Assembly (NCBI GenBank): GCA_023053545.1
Contig: JAKZAN010000004.1
Span: 9,300,001 to 9,364,000 of the forward strand
Length of the DNA stretch: 64,000 nucleotides
Reading direction: 5' to 3'
Source: Lepidurus packardi
Taxonomy: Eukaryota; Arthropoda; Branchiopoda; Notostraca; Triopsidae
Both the position numbers and the translations under genes were made by a program. The notes under the pieces were generated by a model that was not told the origin of the DNA, did no database searches, and was given only the letters and a program-made list of their open reading frames with translations. Of this stretch, positions 37,990 through 51,487 are shown piece by piece (the stretch's first letter is position 1; the number at the start of each line of letters is the position of its first letter).

Positions 37990-40900
37990 GATATCTATTG
38001 CGATCTAGACGGGTAGAGCTAAGAAATTACGATATCCAAGGACTCAGGATATGTTTTATGGTATAGGCTTCTAAAAAAATCAAAAAGGAATAAAGACTTG
38101 GGTAAATAAGTCCAGTTGGCTAGGATTAACAATACAGCGCTTATTAAGAGTGATAAAAAATTCGGTAGCTGCGCCTCTTATCTCTTGTATAAAAGTCAGA
38201 TGCCATTCTCCATGCCCACAAAGCAAAAACGCTCGACTCAAATGTGGCTATACATGGTTCTAAAGGCTACCCCATTAAGCTTTCTGATCTTTCTGATAGC
38301 CAAGTTAGGATTTCCATAATCACTTTGCGTTAATATTACAGTGATATCCAACAACCTGCTTACATCTATAGAAAGCCTAAGTAGGAGAGAGATCTTCTAG
38401 AACCTTTGATTCTTATTCTATTTTCATTTTTTTATTTCTATACCTTTTTGCTTTTTTTTCAACGTATAATCAAAGTCATGCTTAAGCTTCCTGCGCAATG
38501 CCGTGTTTAGTGTGAGATCATTCCCGGAGCTTGGTGTGCGAGCTTGTGAGTTTTTTAAGCATAGCTAATGAGAGGCTTTTATTGCCCTTCTGTCTCATGT
38601 ATAAATGAAACTATACAAGCCCCTTCCGCGTCACAGGAAAACACACACACACACATGCAGAGCCAGAAAGGAATCCAGAATCCCCAAAGCTGTGTCATTA
38701 ACCATAGAACGCAAAGGGGCTAAACGGGTGATTTGTACGCGCGACCAATAACACTCAACCATAAACGTAAACGCATAGCACAAACTTCTCACATCCACGT
38801 CTAAAGAATATGCACCTAGAAGAACAAAATTAAAACAAATTTAAAGAACGAAGAGAAAAAATAGTTAAAGAATATTAAAAAAAAAAAATTCTTTATGGAG
38901 TAAGAGTATAACGAGAACACAAAATTACTATAACTACCAGAATCGGGCTAAACTTGTTGAACAGAGGGTATTTGAGCTGCTGGGGGGATTAGAGAGTATA
39001 ACAATAATACACGCAGTCGAGCAGCACAAAATATTAATGGTCGCTCGAGGTCAGAAACTTTTTATTTTATTTTTTTTTGGCTAAAGGACTCTAACGCGTC
39101 CAATGCGGTTGGGAAGAATCAGCAACCTGTCGTAGCTTAAAAAAAATAAAAAAGACTTGACCTGGTACTAATGAATGGCTTCGCACGAGCGCAATGCGTG
39201 AAAACGGCAGTGCGCGCTCCGTAATCACAGGCTTAACGCAAATCTTTATCGCGGTTGCCCAGTAATAAAAATAAAATTCCCTTCAAATGCCTTATAAATA
39301 CAGCAAACGTATTACATGGAACCCCGGCCAACCGTATGCCCAGTAAATATGCGTGCCATTAACGCCTTTTTCTTGAATAAATATAGAACTCGTTTCTTTT
39401 TCCCTAAAGGAGAATGGAGCATATAAAGATGAAGCGAAAAATTCAAACTTTTTTTAATAAAAGGGAAAACAGGAACAACAAACCGCCACCCCTTTTTGGC
39501 TGATGCGTCGACCTCACATGATTTTCTTATTTTTTTTTCATTTTTAATATCAGCAAGAGCATTTGGGGCCAAACTCCCGTAGTTGCTGCAACAGAGTTTG
39601 AAACTTTGCTTGAGTAGAACCATAATTAAATAGCTTGTCATGTTAATCCCCTGTGGTTCCAGAACTGGGTGGTCACCTTCTTTCAGCCAACACGGCCAGC
39701 CACTTCAACGCTTTTCGAAACACGTGAGCGTATGTCTAAAGCTTCTTCCCTTTTGGTTACCAAAAAATAAAATTAAATGAAAAAATCATACCCAAAATTA
39801 TTCATATTTTTTCCCTTCCTTTAACGGGATACGGTAATGCCGCTGGTTTATTTGCAGCATCCATATCCCAAACCAAAAAGGCAAGAAGCAGCATATAGAC
39901 TCAATTAGCTTAGCCTTGTTGCAGTTTCGAAATATGGGCCTCTCCTTCTTATTTTCTAAATGCATATCGAGTCCCGGACTACGTAATAAACGTCCGTGCT
40001 TGGAATATGACGCGAATAATAGGTACCTGATCATTTTTACGTTTTTTAGTTTATGCTGTTTTATTCATTTTTTTCTTGTTGCTTTAAGTTTTGGAAGCTG
40101 GAAGCTGGAGGAAAAACTTTTGTAGAGCGATGATGTCAGCAAGAAGTTTGTAACTAATAACAAGGTTCGGAGTACAACTCCTGGGACATGTTGTCGTGTG
40201 CTCGTTATAGTTTGTGTGCATGTGGGTTACGTCTTAAATGTGTGCACCACACCCAAAACACAAGTCTTGCTTACAGGATCGCGTTACAAATTAAAGCGTA
40301 ATCGCCAAACCACATTATCTGCCCTGCAAAACGAAGAGATGATACCAATTACATTCTCTCCCAAGGTAGATAAATTTTTTGAAACGTTTTTATATTTTTT
40401 TCCGTGTGTGCGACGTCAAGTTATACAGCAATCAACTGCTCGTCAAGCTCATTAACGGGAGTCCTTAAAAAAGCACCCCATTGCGCAATCCCCCCTTCCA
40501 AATACAAAAACCCTTTTCTTTTAAATATTTTTACATACAACAAGTTGCCAAAAACTGCTATGGGCGATCAAAACCCAGGGATTCCGTATTTACCCAAGAG
40601 GTTTTCCTGCCTAATTAGCGCCCTATAGGGGGGGGGGGGACCTTCCAGGTCAGAAGGGAGTCCTTCAAGGGCACTCTTGCGACTGCATACACACATACGC
40701 ATATATACACACGCATCCATAGGAACCAAGCATGAGGACTCTTGGATTCATTTGAATAAAAATTTATAGAAAACCATATAACTCAGTAGGTATGTGTATA
40801 GTCCGCCATTATCACTAACTCTGCCCTATACCGAAAGAAATTTCACGTTTTTTAAATTTTTATTTAAATTTTTCTTTCTAGACATGATTTAGGAGGGAAA

Positions 40901-42167
40901 AGCGGGAAATGGGTCGTATATGTGCGGCAATCAAAAGGAGCTTGTTAAGAATTCGAATTTCTTTAAAAGCAACAAAAAACCTTTTGGCGAAGAAAAGAGC
41001 AGAGGAAGAGAGGAAGATAATATTTCTTGCGCTGCTTCAAAAGTTGACGGGGATTTTGACTATTAAAGTCGGTTGGCTCCTGTAGTTAACGGCCCTCGAC
41101 TTTATTCCGAAAAGCTTGACAGCATCAAACGGCAGGTGGTCAATTTGCGCTTTCTGGGCCGCGCACATAACAGCATTCAAAAGCAAGAAGCTCTGTAAAA
41201 AAAAGAAAAAAAAAAGACCGGTGGAAGCTGCTTTGCTGCTTCTGTGTCTAGAAGTTTTGCGCGCTGTGGCTCTTGTAACTCACACGCAGCTTTCCCCCTT
41301 CGCAAATGGTGATTATGTCCATGTCGTATATGTCCCCAACACCGTCAATTCAAACCTCGCGAAATTTACATCTATTCACACACAAACACACAAGCTAAAC
41401 ACTTCCTTTTCAGATATATGGCGTTATGAAAAGCCAAGTCGTTACCCAGGTGCACCGTTGGATTCCAGAAGCACTCTTTGAAGACGTGGAAAAGTAATTT
41501 CAATGCATGATACGCACTAAACTTGCCAAAAGCTATTGCGCAAGTAAAAAAAAGACCTCGCAATTCAACACTGCAGAGAAGAAGTTCGTCTTAATAGCAG
41601 CTACTGTCCCGTGAGTGCGAACACATTCCTGACGATAATTTGAATGCCCTGCTACTTTGCAAACACCTGGCGAGCATTGCCATCTTCTTTGTATATATAT
41701 ATATATTTAAATAAGAAATAAATGAGTGACAGTTTTTCGCTTTCCATTGATATAGATACTCGCCTCTTACGAAACAAGACGATGATGAAGAAAAACAATT
41801 TCATAAAATTATTTGACAATTTGTACTTTTACCTAAAATTTTTAAATAGCACATTATTAATTATTAACGAGTTTTGTTTGCTCGAGAAATTTTACTTTTA
41901 GTCGAATGTTTAAAATATATTTTATTGCTTAACGTAAGAATTTTCTCTGAAGCTCCCAAAGGGCTTAGCTTTCTGTGGCACGAAAGCATGGGAAAGCAGA
42001 AACAATCTTACTTGAAGAATGCACGATATTCTTAAAAATTCTCTTGACGGTAAAGTAGGTGATAGCAATAAAAATAGCAAGAAACTTTCCGTTTCTTTAT
42101 TTTAGCTTTCAACAATATGAACATGTCAGTTCATTTTTCACCTACACGTGAAAAGATGCACATATGA
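37990..42167. other. Non-coding stretch
   Basis: Contains a CA run near 38643, a G run at about 40628..40639 and a TA run near 41692. No gene recognised. Confidence 0.6.
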
Positions 42168-42223
42168 TGTATATGAACGCGCATTGCTTCTGCGCTTATA
42201 TGCGCAATGCGCGTTCATGTACA
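42168..42223. repeat. Strong hairpin (20-bp stem, 16-base loop)
   Basis: TGTATATGAACGCGCATTGC pairs with 42204..42223 with a single mismatch. The loop itself contains TGCGC and GCGCA halves around TATA. It could be a cruciform-forming site, a palindromic protein-binding site or a small hairpin RNA; it matches no microRNA I recognise. Confidence 0.6.
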
Positions 42224-45200
42224 CCCCACTACGCGCCTCCTTGCAATAGTTTGGATGCAACAAGCTGTCCTACACAGAAGCCTTAACTTAGCAAATTTGC
42301 TTAATTTCCGAAAGTTTTGCTCAAGTTACTTGCCTTGATTTAGGAATTTTGGTTAATTTAAGGAATTTTATTTTTATTTCAAATCTGAAATGACCTTTTA
42401 TTACTTTTTGGCTTAAAAAGAAGACAAACTCCATTTGTAACGAAACAGTTAGCAATACTCCCGATTGGAAATAACGATTGCAAAACTGGGTCAAGAATAG
42501 GCTAAAAAAAATCCTAAAGCAAAACTTAGGTTCGCAGTGAGAGCAAATTCGATTGGTTGGCAGTAGTTATGACATGGCTCCTTGGGTCTCATCCACTTGG
42601 GAGAATAAGGACAGAGATAGAGCGAAAGAGACAGAAAGGAAAGAGAAAGAGAGAGAGAACAATCAGTGAGCTGCATCTTTCACAATGATAAAAGCCCTCT
42701 GTGAGTGGTCCATGCCTATCCGCGTCGCCCATCATGCACCCCGACTGTGTCTCTGCATACTTTGGCCACACAAATGAACGAGACCACCCCGCCATGATTC
42801 GCGATAAAAACGATTCCCCCCTTGATACTCCCAAAAGGGCCGTAAGACTTTTATCACACAACCGGAGAGAGAGAGAGAGAGAGAAATCTAACATATAGTT
42901 AAATGGAATCTTTGGCTTTTGCGCCCATAAATCGCTTTACAAACCTTTGCTCAGCTTCCAACTCAGATGTACCACCAACGTGGCCAGGACTGCAGGGATT
43001 CCATTCTCGACTTATCTTGACTCTATGAATCTCCCTTTAAAAAAAGAAAAATCTTGCCTAACAAGCTAACAAATTTATTCAGCCTATCCAAGTCTAAATT
43101 AAACTCTAAAACAATAATTTCTCACAAGACAAAACACGATATTCTCAATTGTAACACTAAATTCGCATGAGTTTATCAGGTGGTACCAAAGTTTAATTCC
43201 AAGCGCATCATACTCGAAGAAGTATTTAATCCACAGGGAGGAATAACATACTGCATACAAATTTTAAATAACAATACTAAATACAAATTATTAAAAATGT
43301 GAAATCTTAAATAAATAAACATATTAAGTGAAAACAGAAATATAGGAATTCCATATTCCGCTGGAATAGAAAAAACTATATTAAGTAGGCTCTGAACTCT
43401 GCAAATCTGAAAAACAGGGCTGCTTATAAATAGAAAGAAGAATCGGAATTGATGGTCACAGGCAAATTGCAGGAGGTTCCGTGTGCGGCTCAGATCAGAG
43501 GAATTTCGAGAAAGATGGTGGCTAAACATGTCAGCGTGTGTAATTAGCTATGCAAATAGCTCTCTCCCATGCTAATAGGTCTTCGATCCCTTTTAGCCCG
43601 AAGAACACTTAATGATCAGCAAAGCTTTTTAAAAACCTTTTCTTTCTTTTTTTCTTATTCTTCCGTTAAATTCTCTCATTCTCTGTCTCGCTATCGTGTG
43701 TGTGTATGTGTGTGGTTGTTTGTATCGTCCCGCATCTATGGGTCTCTTAAACGCGGCAGATCTCTAACAAGACATACGAGCTTAATATCGCTCAGCTCCT
43801 TTTCTTTATTATATGACCCATCAGAGAGAGAGAGAGAGGAAGAGAAAAAGTATATCCAAAGCGGGTCCAAAGGAGTCCAAAGGAATATGAACCAGTTTGC
43901 CTTGCGTGCGCCGGTTAATGAGGACGCATTATAAGTAGAGCTGACTTTGGAACTTCCGATTATCTATTGCCCCTGTCTTTAATTCTGAATGCCAATAAAG
44001 TTGGAGCGGCTTATACAACAGACCAGACATTTACACTCAAACTTTTTTTTCTTTGTAGAACTTTTCCGTCTCCTCAAACTTTCCTATAAATTCCTCTATA
44101 TATAAAAACCCGTATATACTAGAACCAATGGTTCTATCAGAAACAGGCTCGGGCGCTCAGGCTTCAATGGGTCCTAACATGGGCAAGCCATCAATTGGGC
44201 TCAAAAGACATGTGTTTTCGATTACAATAAACCGCTAAAGCCCAGAAAGAACTAGTATATAATACTACACACACACACATCTAACATACACACACACACT
44301 CTTAACTGGGGGGAGAAAACACCCAAATGATATGCAAATTGTAAAGAGCTTGAAAACCCGGACGAAAAGGCGGTAGCTGTATTATATTCCTGATAATAAG
44401 ATATGCCGCTTTTGTTCTATTACTGCTATAGCGTCGACCAGTTTTCACACCTAAACACCCAATTGCTAGGGAAAAATCAGACTACACTCATTCATATATT
44501 CGCCCAAGCCGTCAAAGGCCAAGATAATAGCAAACGAAAAGAGGATACTGGTACAGAAACCGAAACTCACCTTTGGCCGAGAATAATATAAGGAAGCTGG
44601 GCTAAGTCTCTTGGTACATATGTTTAAGCTTCTGACATTTTTAACCCAATTGGAATTCTAGCCATGGAAACGTGGAAACTTAATTGGCACCAACAAGACT
44701 TTGAGAGATTTGACTTAAAGACTCCACCCCATTTTTCTGCCAGGTGATTATTAGACCCGCCAAAGGTTATGGTAAAACCCTCAGAACACATTGGTTCCGA
44801 AAGTATTGTCTGCTGAACTAATCCGAGTCCTGGTTTTTGTATATACTTATTGATAATTTGGTAAAGGACTTCGATTGCATAACACCAGTGTTGAATGACG
44901 TCATTTTAAGGGACTTTTCCACTGTTTTAGTTTTGGCTGCATTTATTTTATTTTGGAACGCCTTTTATAATACATGCAGTTCATAGTTTGGGGGTTTTAT
45001 GTTTTTGTAAGGCCAAACGTACGCAATTGGCCTGTCATCAAGTCTGAGAAAAAAGGCTGCAGAACACATTCACATGAAACGATCAAAATGGAGTTTACAA
45101 TTTTTTAACGGGGTAATAACTCGTGGAGAAATCACTGTATAGTTTTGCATGCTGCCAATCTACTGCTAACACGGAATCTATGCACATTGGCCCGAGTCTT

Positions 45201-46430
45201 TGTTAGGAGATTAGACCCAACAGCTATAACTCAATCGGTTTACGACTTCATCGTCCGGGAAGCTTTTTTCTCCGATTGTCCCTCCCACCAAAACTAACAA
45301 AATCAAATAACAGAAGGTTTTCTTCTCCTTTTTTTTCGAGTTAGCACGTGGCAAGAGCCGACGACTTGGGCGTATTGTGTTCTACTATCTCTGTGAAAAG
45401 AAATAAGGCGATTAAAAACGACGTATAAACCCATCTTCAAGGAAGGGGCCACCAGAAAAAAGCAAACAAGACACCCAATCGTATTGCTACTAAGTGAGCT
45501 TCGAAAAATCCTTAATCCACTTATGTTTTAAAGCTCACACGGTTACCCCAATTAGCTTACCTTATGAAATCAAAACAAAAATCCCCAAGTGACTTCTTTG
45601 TAGGCTAATTTCCAACCTAAATTCCAACACTAATTACCTTCCACGAAGTATGCACTTAACGTAAGCTCGCACGTTGCCTCCATACATCATTTTTACTTCT
45701 GGAAAAGGACCCAAATCCTGTCAAATACAGACAATAGGCCTCCCTTACATCAGATATTGAAGGTTTCGCCATAATAGTAACAGTGCCAAAACAAGAGTGT
45801 AGGACAACATGTGAAGGAAATAAAAAAATACGAGAACAACAAGCAACCTGTTGCTGGGGATCCGCTTTGGGCTGCTGCTGCTGCTGCGCTGGTGTGTATC
45901 TCGAAATTGGTGTGATGACATCATCAAGCCTTGAATGGTCTAGGTCGCCGGTTTATCGAGGCTTTTCATCAGCTGTTTGGTTTCAATCTGTTCACCAGGG
46001 CGTGGCTGATGTTCTCTTTCTTTTCTACTCTGCAGCCTCCTGTCCTATCGCTTCAAATTCCAGCACTTCTGCACACGCTGAGTACTTAAATAAAAAACCT
46101 TTCATGATTCGACCAGGCACTTTCTTTTTTAATTTTGCAGAAGGGAAAAATTTGCAATTTCAAAAACGACATTAAAAGGCAACAAAAAAACTCGTTTTTG
46201 TATTCATTGCCAAGAGCTTAATTCATGTTGAACTTTTCGGGGATTTAAATACAAAGCAAATTATGTGAAAAATTGTCTTGAATTATTTAGGCAATGACGT
46301 AACTGTGATCGACTGAAATAGTATAAATAATTACTTATATTTGAGACTTGTATTTTATTGTTTAAATGGTTGTGACAAGTCTTCGACAATGAATTCAGCA
46401 TGGATCATTGGGTTAGGTTATTTCAGTGTA
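42224..46430. other. Non-coding stretch
   Basis: Contains GA and CA microsatellites (near 42865, 43822 and 44266), a CRE-like TGACGTCA near 44894, octamers at 43550 and 44332, and a CTG run near 45877 that yields spurious homopolymeric peptides. No gene recognised. Confidence 0.6.
42865..42884. repeat. (GA)n microsatellite
   Basis: A 20-base GA run; related short GA runs occur at about 42645..42658 and 43822..43838. Confidence 0.9.
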
Positions 46431-46460
46431 TGACGTCAGCGATCCGGACGCGGAGCCAAT
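46431..46460. promoter_or_regulatory. CRE plus CCAAT-box arrangement
   Basis: TGACGTCA (46431..46438) is followed by GCCAAT (46455..46460). The same two words with the same 15-base spacing between TGACGTCAG and GCCAAT occur in repeat copy 2 at 50932..51057. It could be a promoter-like module or a diverged third member of that repeat. No adjacent gene was found. Confidence 0.3.
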
Positions 46461-46758
46461 CAGAGAACGGTCTCTCGAGTACTATCCAATGCCAAATATA
46501 AACTACCGACGTTTCCCCTAAGGTCAGACGGGAACTCCAAGCGTTAGTTGGGCCTGCCTTGCCAATCGTACCATGACCCAATAGTGAATTCTAACGAATT
46601 CTGGAACGTAATGCGAATGTTGCTCCTAAACAGGAACTCGTCCGTATACTCTTGCCGTTTTGACAGCTCGGCTTAGCTTTTTCCTTTGGATGCTTCTAAA
46701 GCCGCGTTCTTTTTGACGAAAGTGTAAGTTGACTTAAAAGTCTACCCGAGATTTGCGC

Positions 46759-47389
46759 TTATAAGCGTTCGAGATGGGTAAGCTTCGGGGTTATAAGCCT
46801 TTTATTTAGCTAGTCAACTTAGGCTTTGAAAGTCGACTTCAGTTTTGGTCTCAAGTCAGCTAAGTCTGTAACGTGTACTCATGTGCCCAGACTTAAACTT
46901 AACCCCGCCCCCTTGTTTATTTATTTCCTTGTTTATTAGGCGCATGCGCTAGAGACTGCGTGCTTTTCAAGAATACTCTACTTTTATTATATTTTAATTG
47001 TTTTTTAACTATTGTAATTGGAAATTAAGGATTTTTTCATCCAAGCATTGAATATTGGGACAAGAAGCACGAGCGTAAGTTGCAAACAACCAATGGAAGA
47101 CAATTATCCCGTCACATTCTTCCTCGGCCACATCTTCAATTGTCCGGATAATACTAAAAACGGATTCCAGAATGGAAGAAATCAGCTGCCCCACAGAACA
47201 CAACAATAGTTTGCCATTGCAATTACACTCGAAAAACGAACAATTGGTATAATGTTTATTTTCCACAAGCACCGCCTCGTCGGTGGAGCAATTGTAAGCT
47301 AAGGCTTCTAACCGTTCGTTTTGGACTCAAGACTTTCCAAGTCGACTTCCGTAACCTTTTAAAGTTTAAACTAAAACGAATGCTTATAA
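46759..47389. repeat. Loose inverted repeat with AAGTCGACTT palindromes
   Basis: TTATAAGCGTTCG (46759..46771) has a near complement at 47377..47389. AAGTCGACTT occurs at 46830..46839 and 47339..47348, accompanied by TTTTGG-CTCAAG words. The spacing differs between the arms. It may be a decayed inverted-repeat transposon; a minus-strand open frame inside (47009..47272) has no ATG and no recognised homology. Confidence 0.3.
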
Positions 47390-47652
47390 ACAAGAAAACG
47401 TTCAGGAGTACACTCCTGTTCAGCCAATCCTCAATTTCTATCAGAAAAATCGTTTTATTTTCAAGCATGAGTAATTAACAAGTGACGTGTAATTTATTTC
47501 TATTTAAACTTCGGATACCAAATAATGTTTTAAAATTACTTTGGAATCTTTAGAAGGAGCTTAAGAACAACGAAAAGCGCGATTAGAAAGATACAAAGAA
47601 TAGATCCACGTTGTTAGCGTTAGGCGGCCTATAGCATCTCAAACCGCTTAAG

Positions 47653-48189
47653 ATGGACATCTTAAGCGAAGACATGGATTCTCAACTCTCGAACACGCGT
47701 GTTTGTCTCCTTTTTTTATCCTCTCTTGTGTCTCTCCCTCTTCTCTCCACCCGTCACGTCATGCGGCGTCTCGCATCTTTAACTCCAAGGATGGTTTCTT
47801 CTAAAGAGTCTCTTAAGAACAACACCTTCTCTTGCTTTGTCAGCCTCTTTGGTAGTGCTTTTTCTCGCTCCCCAAAACCCCCGACCGAAACCTCATACAC
47901 AACACTCATTTACAGCTCATCCCACCTGGGCGCATTTTCAGATTTTCACCTTATTTGGCTCCAGTTCGCAGAGCAAAAGAAAACGCAGAAATGCTTTTTC
48001 ATGATGTGTGCACTACCCAACCACTTTTGCATATCACGTCAGCTCTTTCTCGGTCTCTCGCTCCTCTCTTTTCTTCAAGCTTTTCAAACCTTGACGTTTT
48101 TATGCGTTCAAGTGCCCAAAATAGAACATCTATCATATATTAGCACCCTCATCTCCTCACTTTTCGTACCTTCTCCACCTAAAAAATGA
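47653..48189 (+). CDS. Long open frame of doubtful coding status
   Basis: A 178-codon ATG-initiated frame encodes a Ser/Leu/Phe-rich product with no recognisable domain. The DNA is strongly pyrimidine-rich (many TCTC, CTTT), which removes stop codons on this strand and can create such frames by chance. There is no clear promoter, poly(A) signal or splice structure. Listed because it is the longest ATG frame outside the two recognised loci other than shadows of the KLF exon. Confidence 0.1.
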   Translation: MDILSEDMDSQLSNTRVCLLFLSSLVSLPLLSTRHVMRRLASLTPRMVSSKESLKNNTFSCFVSLFGSAFSRSPKPPTETSYTTLIYSSSHLGAFSDFHLIWLQFAEQKKTQKCFFMMCALPNHFCISRQLFLGLSLLSFLQAFQTLTFLCVQVPKIEHLSYISTLISSLFVPSPPKK

Positions 48190-50931
48190 AGGCGTATCCT
48201 AAAGCTCGATCGATCAACGCAAAGAAAATCTGCCTAACTCTGTATTTTGCAGAGTTTTATTTCTTTTTTGGTTTCAACGGAAATCCCAGTGATTTATGGC
48301 GCGATCAAGAGGTTTGTCTTGCTAATAAAGAAGTGGTTACAAGTCGTTAGCTATTTTTTGGAGATAAAGGGGGGAGGAATGAACCACTAGTAGGAGGCCT
48401 TGTTGTAATAGAAAACAGAAAGGAAGAAAAAAAGAAATGAAAAGCAATTCAAAGTATCCTATACCAATATCCCCCGTTTCGAATCGCTCTCCAACCAACA
48501 CAGCCCACGTATATAAGAAGCTCATAAGTTAAAGATCATCCTTTTGCAAGCTTTCGTGTACACTGTCTTTATCTGAACCATATTTCATGGTCCGGGCTCC
48601 GCACCGAAGCTATTCATTGTGACGGGGGCTTCTCTAAACAATAGCGGCCATGAGGTGATTAGCTCTCTCAAAAGAGCGTTATCAGACATCACCTGTGAGG
48701 AGATTTACGCCAGGCCTCATCTTTGCATCCCTTTAAAGTATAGACTTGGGGGAACATGGCAGTGTTAAGTCCCAAAAAAATATAAAAATGGCATAAAATA
48801 TGCAGATCCGCTGTTTTTACTTCCGATGTTAATCAAGATCGATAACAATCACTATTTATTTAAGCCTGATTGAACCTCACAGCACAGCCTTGGTCCAAAG
48901 TTGCAGCAACTGCTTTTAAAAAAAAAAAAAGAAAGAAAAAAAAAAAAAAAGAAATTTCTCGCGTCTTTTTAATCCCATAAAGCCATCTTTTCTTTTACCG
49001 AGGGTAATATAGCACGCTTAAAAAAGAAATTGATGCCTAAACAGAAACATCGAAGCGTATAGTACGCCCATTCTGGATAGATCTCCTCATGTTGTATATC
49101 TCCCGAGCGATTGATTTTATTGGATGGATAAAAAACCTCAAGAAGTTCAAGAGCTGTTGGAGGGATTTACGTAGAATCAGCCTTCTTATACATCAGCCTT
49201 CTTTATTCACACCATATTAGGAAAAGTGTTAACCTCGTTAACGGGCTGCCATATATACCAACTTCAGAAAGCAGCGAAACTTGCCCCACAGCTTTTTTTT
49301 CAAATCCCGAAACTCATGTCCAGAAGTGCCTCTTTCAACATACACAAGTCTCAAATGAGTCGGCATTTCTTTGTTTTAGTTTCAGACTAGAAAGAGATTT
49401 AGAGGGTCGACGCCATATCTAACACCCAAAAAAGAGTTAATTTATATTTTATTTTTTGGGGGGTGAGAATTTCCCTCCCTTTATAGTATGTGGAGATCCT
49501 CATTAACATTCTAAAGCCCCTAAAGGAGCAAAGTATATAGAGCCTTGATCAGATTCACCAAAATGAAGATTTTTATAAAGGAAAAGCCTATAAAAACGCT
49601 ATCCCACGTTTTTCGGCCTATTACTAATAATGAGTCGTCTTCTTGCCAAGTTGGCGTGTCAGCCGTCCTTTGCGTGAGCCAGTTAACGAGGCCGGCACTA
49701 ATAGTCTGAGGATGAACCCGTTAATTTCCCGGCAAGCATATCAATTTGGGCCCCAAAAAAGCCTTTTTTCATAGCGAATAAATCCAACAACCTCTCTGAT
49801 CCTTAATTTCGCTTTTCCAAAGAAACGAAGCCTGTTATTATCAAATTTCAAATTCCTCGAGCGTCACAAACATAAAACTTGAAATACCGAGATTTCTGGA
49901 TTGCCAATCTTCCCGAAGAGCCTCCTAATACATTGGCGCATAATATAAAATGTGTTCTCCATTTGAAACCTACCTCAGAAGTTGCCAACGAAATTTAGGC
50001 TTGAAAAAGAAATAAAAGAAAATAGGAATAATCTGGCGTGGGCAAAATTTGAAGAATTTTTCTCGACAATAAAGTGCTTTTGGTCTTGTGACAAATGGTA
50101 GTTGAGACAGGAAAGAAACGGGAGGTAAAGCGAACCTACTTATAGGAAGTCTGCACATGGCTTTTGTTAGCGTGTATTATAAGCACGGAGTCTGGAATGG
50201 AAAAGAAGAAGAGAGATAGACTTGATTTGCATACAAGAGCCGTTTACATTTTTCGGGCATGTGTGGTGTGCGCAGTTCTGCTTATATGTATTTATTAAGG
50301 AAAAAAAGCTACTAGTTTAAGCCTAACGTCGTGGAATATCATATCCACAATGCCTGTGTGTATAACGCTGTGCAGTGGCATGACAAAGTTGTTCGCATCA
50401 ATAGCTGCCACTTGTCATGATAACGTCTCGCTTTTTCTATCAGACTTTCCCAACTAATCCTCAAGTTATGCATATTGCAAACTGCATATATGCAGCTCTG
50501 GCGGGCTCATACTGTGAAACGATATTATAAGACCGTCCCTATAAATACAAACTGCCTAATTTTAACCGAAACTTGGCTTCTTAGCTACTTCCTTTGCTGG
50601 AATTTTTCACCTAACCCAAAACTTTATTGAAGTTTCCTAGTGAGCACATAATCACACTTTCCATATTTAACCTCAAGCAGTTACGAATTATTTCGTGTAT
50701 TAAAACGAAAATGAAATATTCCTGGCGTTTTCATTGAGTGCCGTGAAAGGAATTTATTTCATTGTTAAAGGCTTTCATCATAGTATATAGGTTTAGAGGC
50801 GTAAGCCTGTGTATACTTTTGGTTTTCACTGTTGAAGGATCCACCATATTCTTCAAGGAAAATAGCCAATGAAGTCGGATTTTTTATGGACTTTGTTTCT
50901 AAGAAAGGCGGATTTCCATTCAATTTTCGGG
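48190..50931. other. Non-coding stretch
   Basis: Contains the A-rich repeat at 48918 and an octamer at 50225. No gene recognised. Confidence 0.6.
48918..48953. repeat. A-rich simple repeat
   Basis: Two long A runs separated by GAAAG. Low complexity, no coding potential. Confidence 0.9.
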
Positions 50932-51057
50932 GCTTAGCGGTTCGCGAGTTATTGGCTTCCAAATTTTTGCCCTGACGTCACAGACGAGTTATGGAGTGGC
51001 TTACAGGGCTTGTTCCCCATGGTTACTGTTTGTTTCCTTGCCTAAAACAGTAAACAG
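50932..51057 (-). repeat. 126-bp dispersed repeat, copy 2 (inverted relative to copy 1)
   Basis: The reverse complement matches copy 1 at 37567..37692 from CTGTTTACTG to the GAACCGCTAAG end. This copy contains a CRE-like TGACGTCA and GCCAAT. Next to its start (51069..51107) the motif GACACATTCGTGA is tandemly repeated, resembling an internal stretch of copy 1 (GACACATTTGTGA). Confidence 0.7.
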
Positions 51058-51414
51058 CTTTCGTGTTTTGACACATTCGTGACACATTGACACATTCGTG
51101 ATGTCACAAAGACATGTTATCCTATTTTATGAAATTTTTTCTTTAATGGCTTATAATCACTACTTCGTGCATTATGCAGCAAAACATTACCACCAGAAAC
51201 TAGACTTACTCTAATTTTTAAGACGAAAATGGCTATTGTGCTCGCTATTGGACTATAGGATAAAACTTGCTTTTGAAGAAAAAGAAAATATTGACAATTC
51301 AATTTGCATTATAAGGAAACCCCAAAGAAACTTAACAACTTGCACTTAACCAAATATTGGCTTTATGGGATACTTTAAAAATACCTAGAATTACCTTTTG
51401 GAATTGAAAGAATG

Positions 51415-51418
<4 letters not shown>

Positions 51419-51485
<67 letters not shown>
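51419..51485. repeat. (AT)n microsatellite, 67 bp
   Basis: An uninterrupted AT dinucleotide run, the longest simple repeat in the window. It is likely length-polymorphic and may be compressed or expanded by assembly. Confidence 0.98.

Positions 51486-51487
<2 letters not shown>

Noticed and set aside
45783-46175. 130-codon frame with Cys run
   Set aside because: It starts at GTG rather than ATG, and the Cys run is a CTG repeat read in one frame. No domain.
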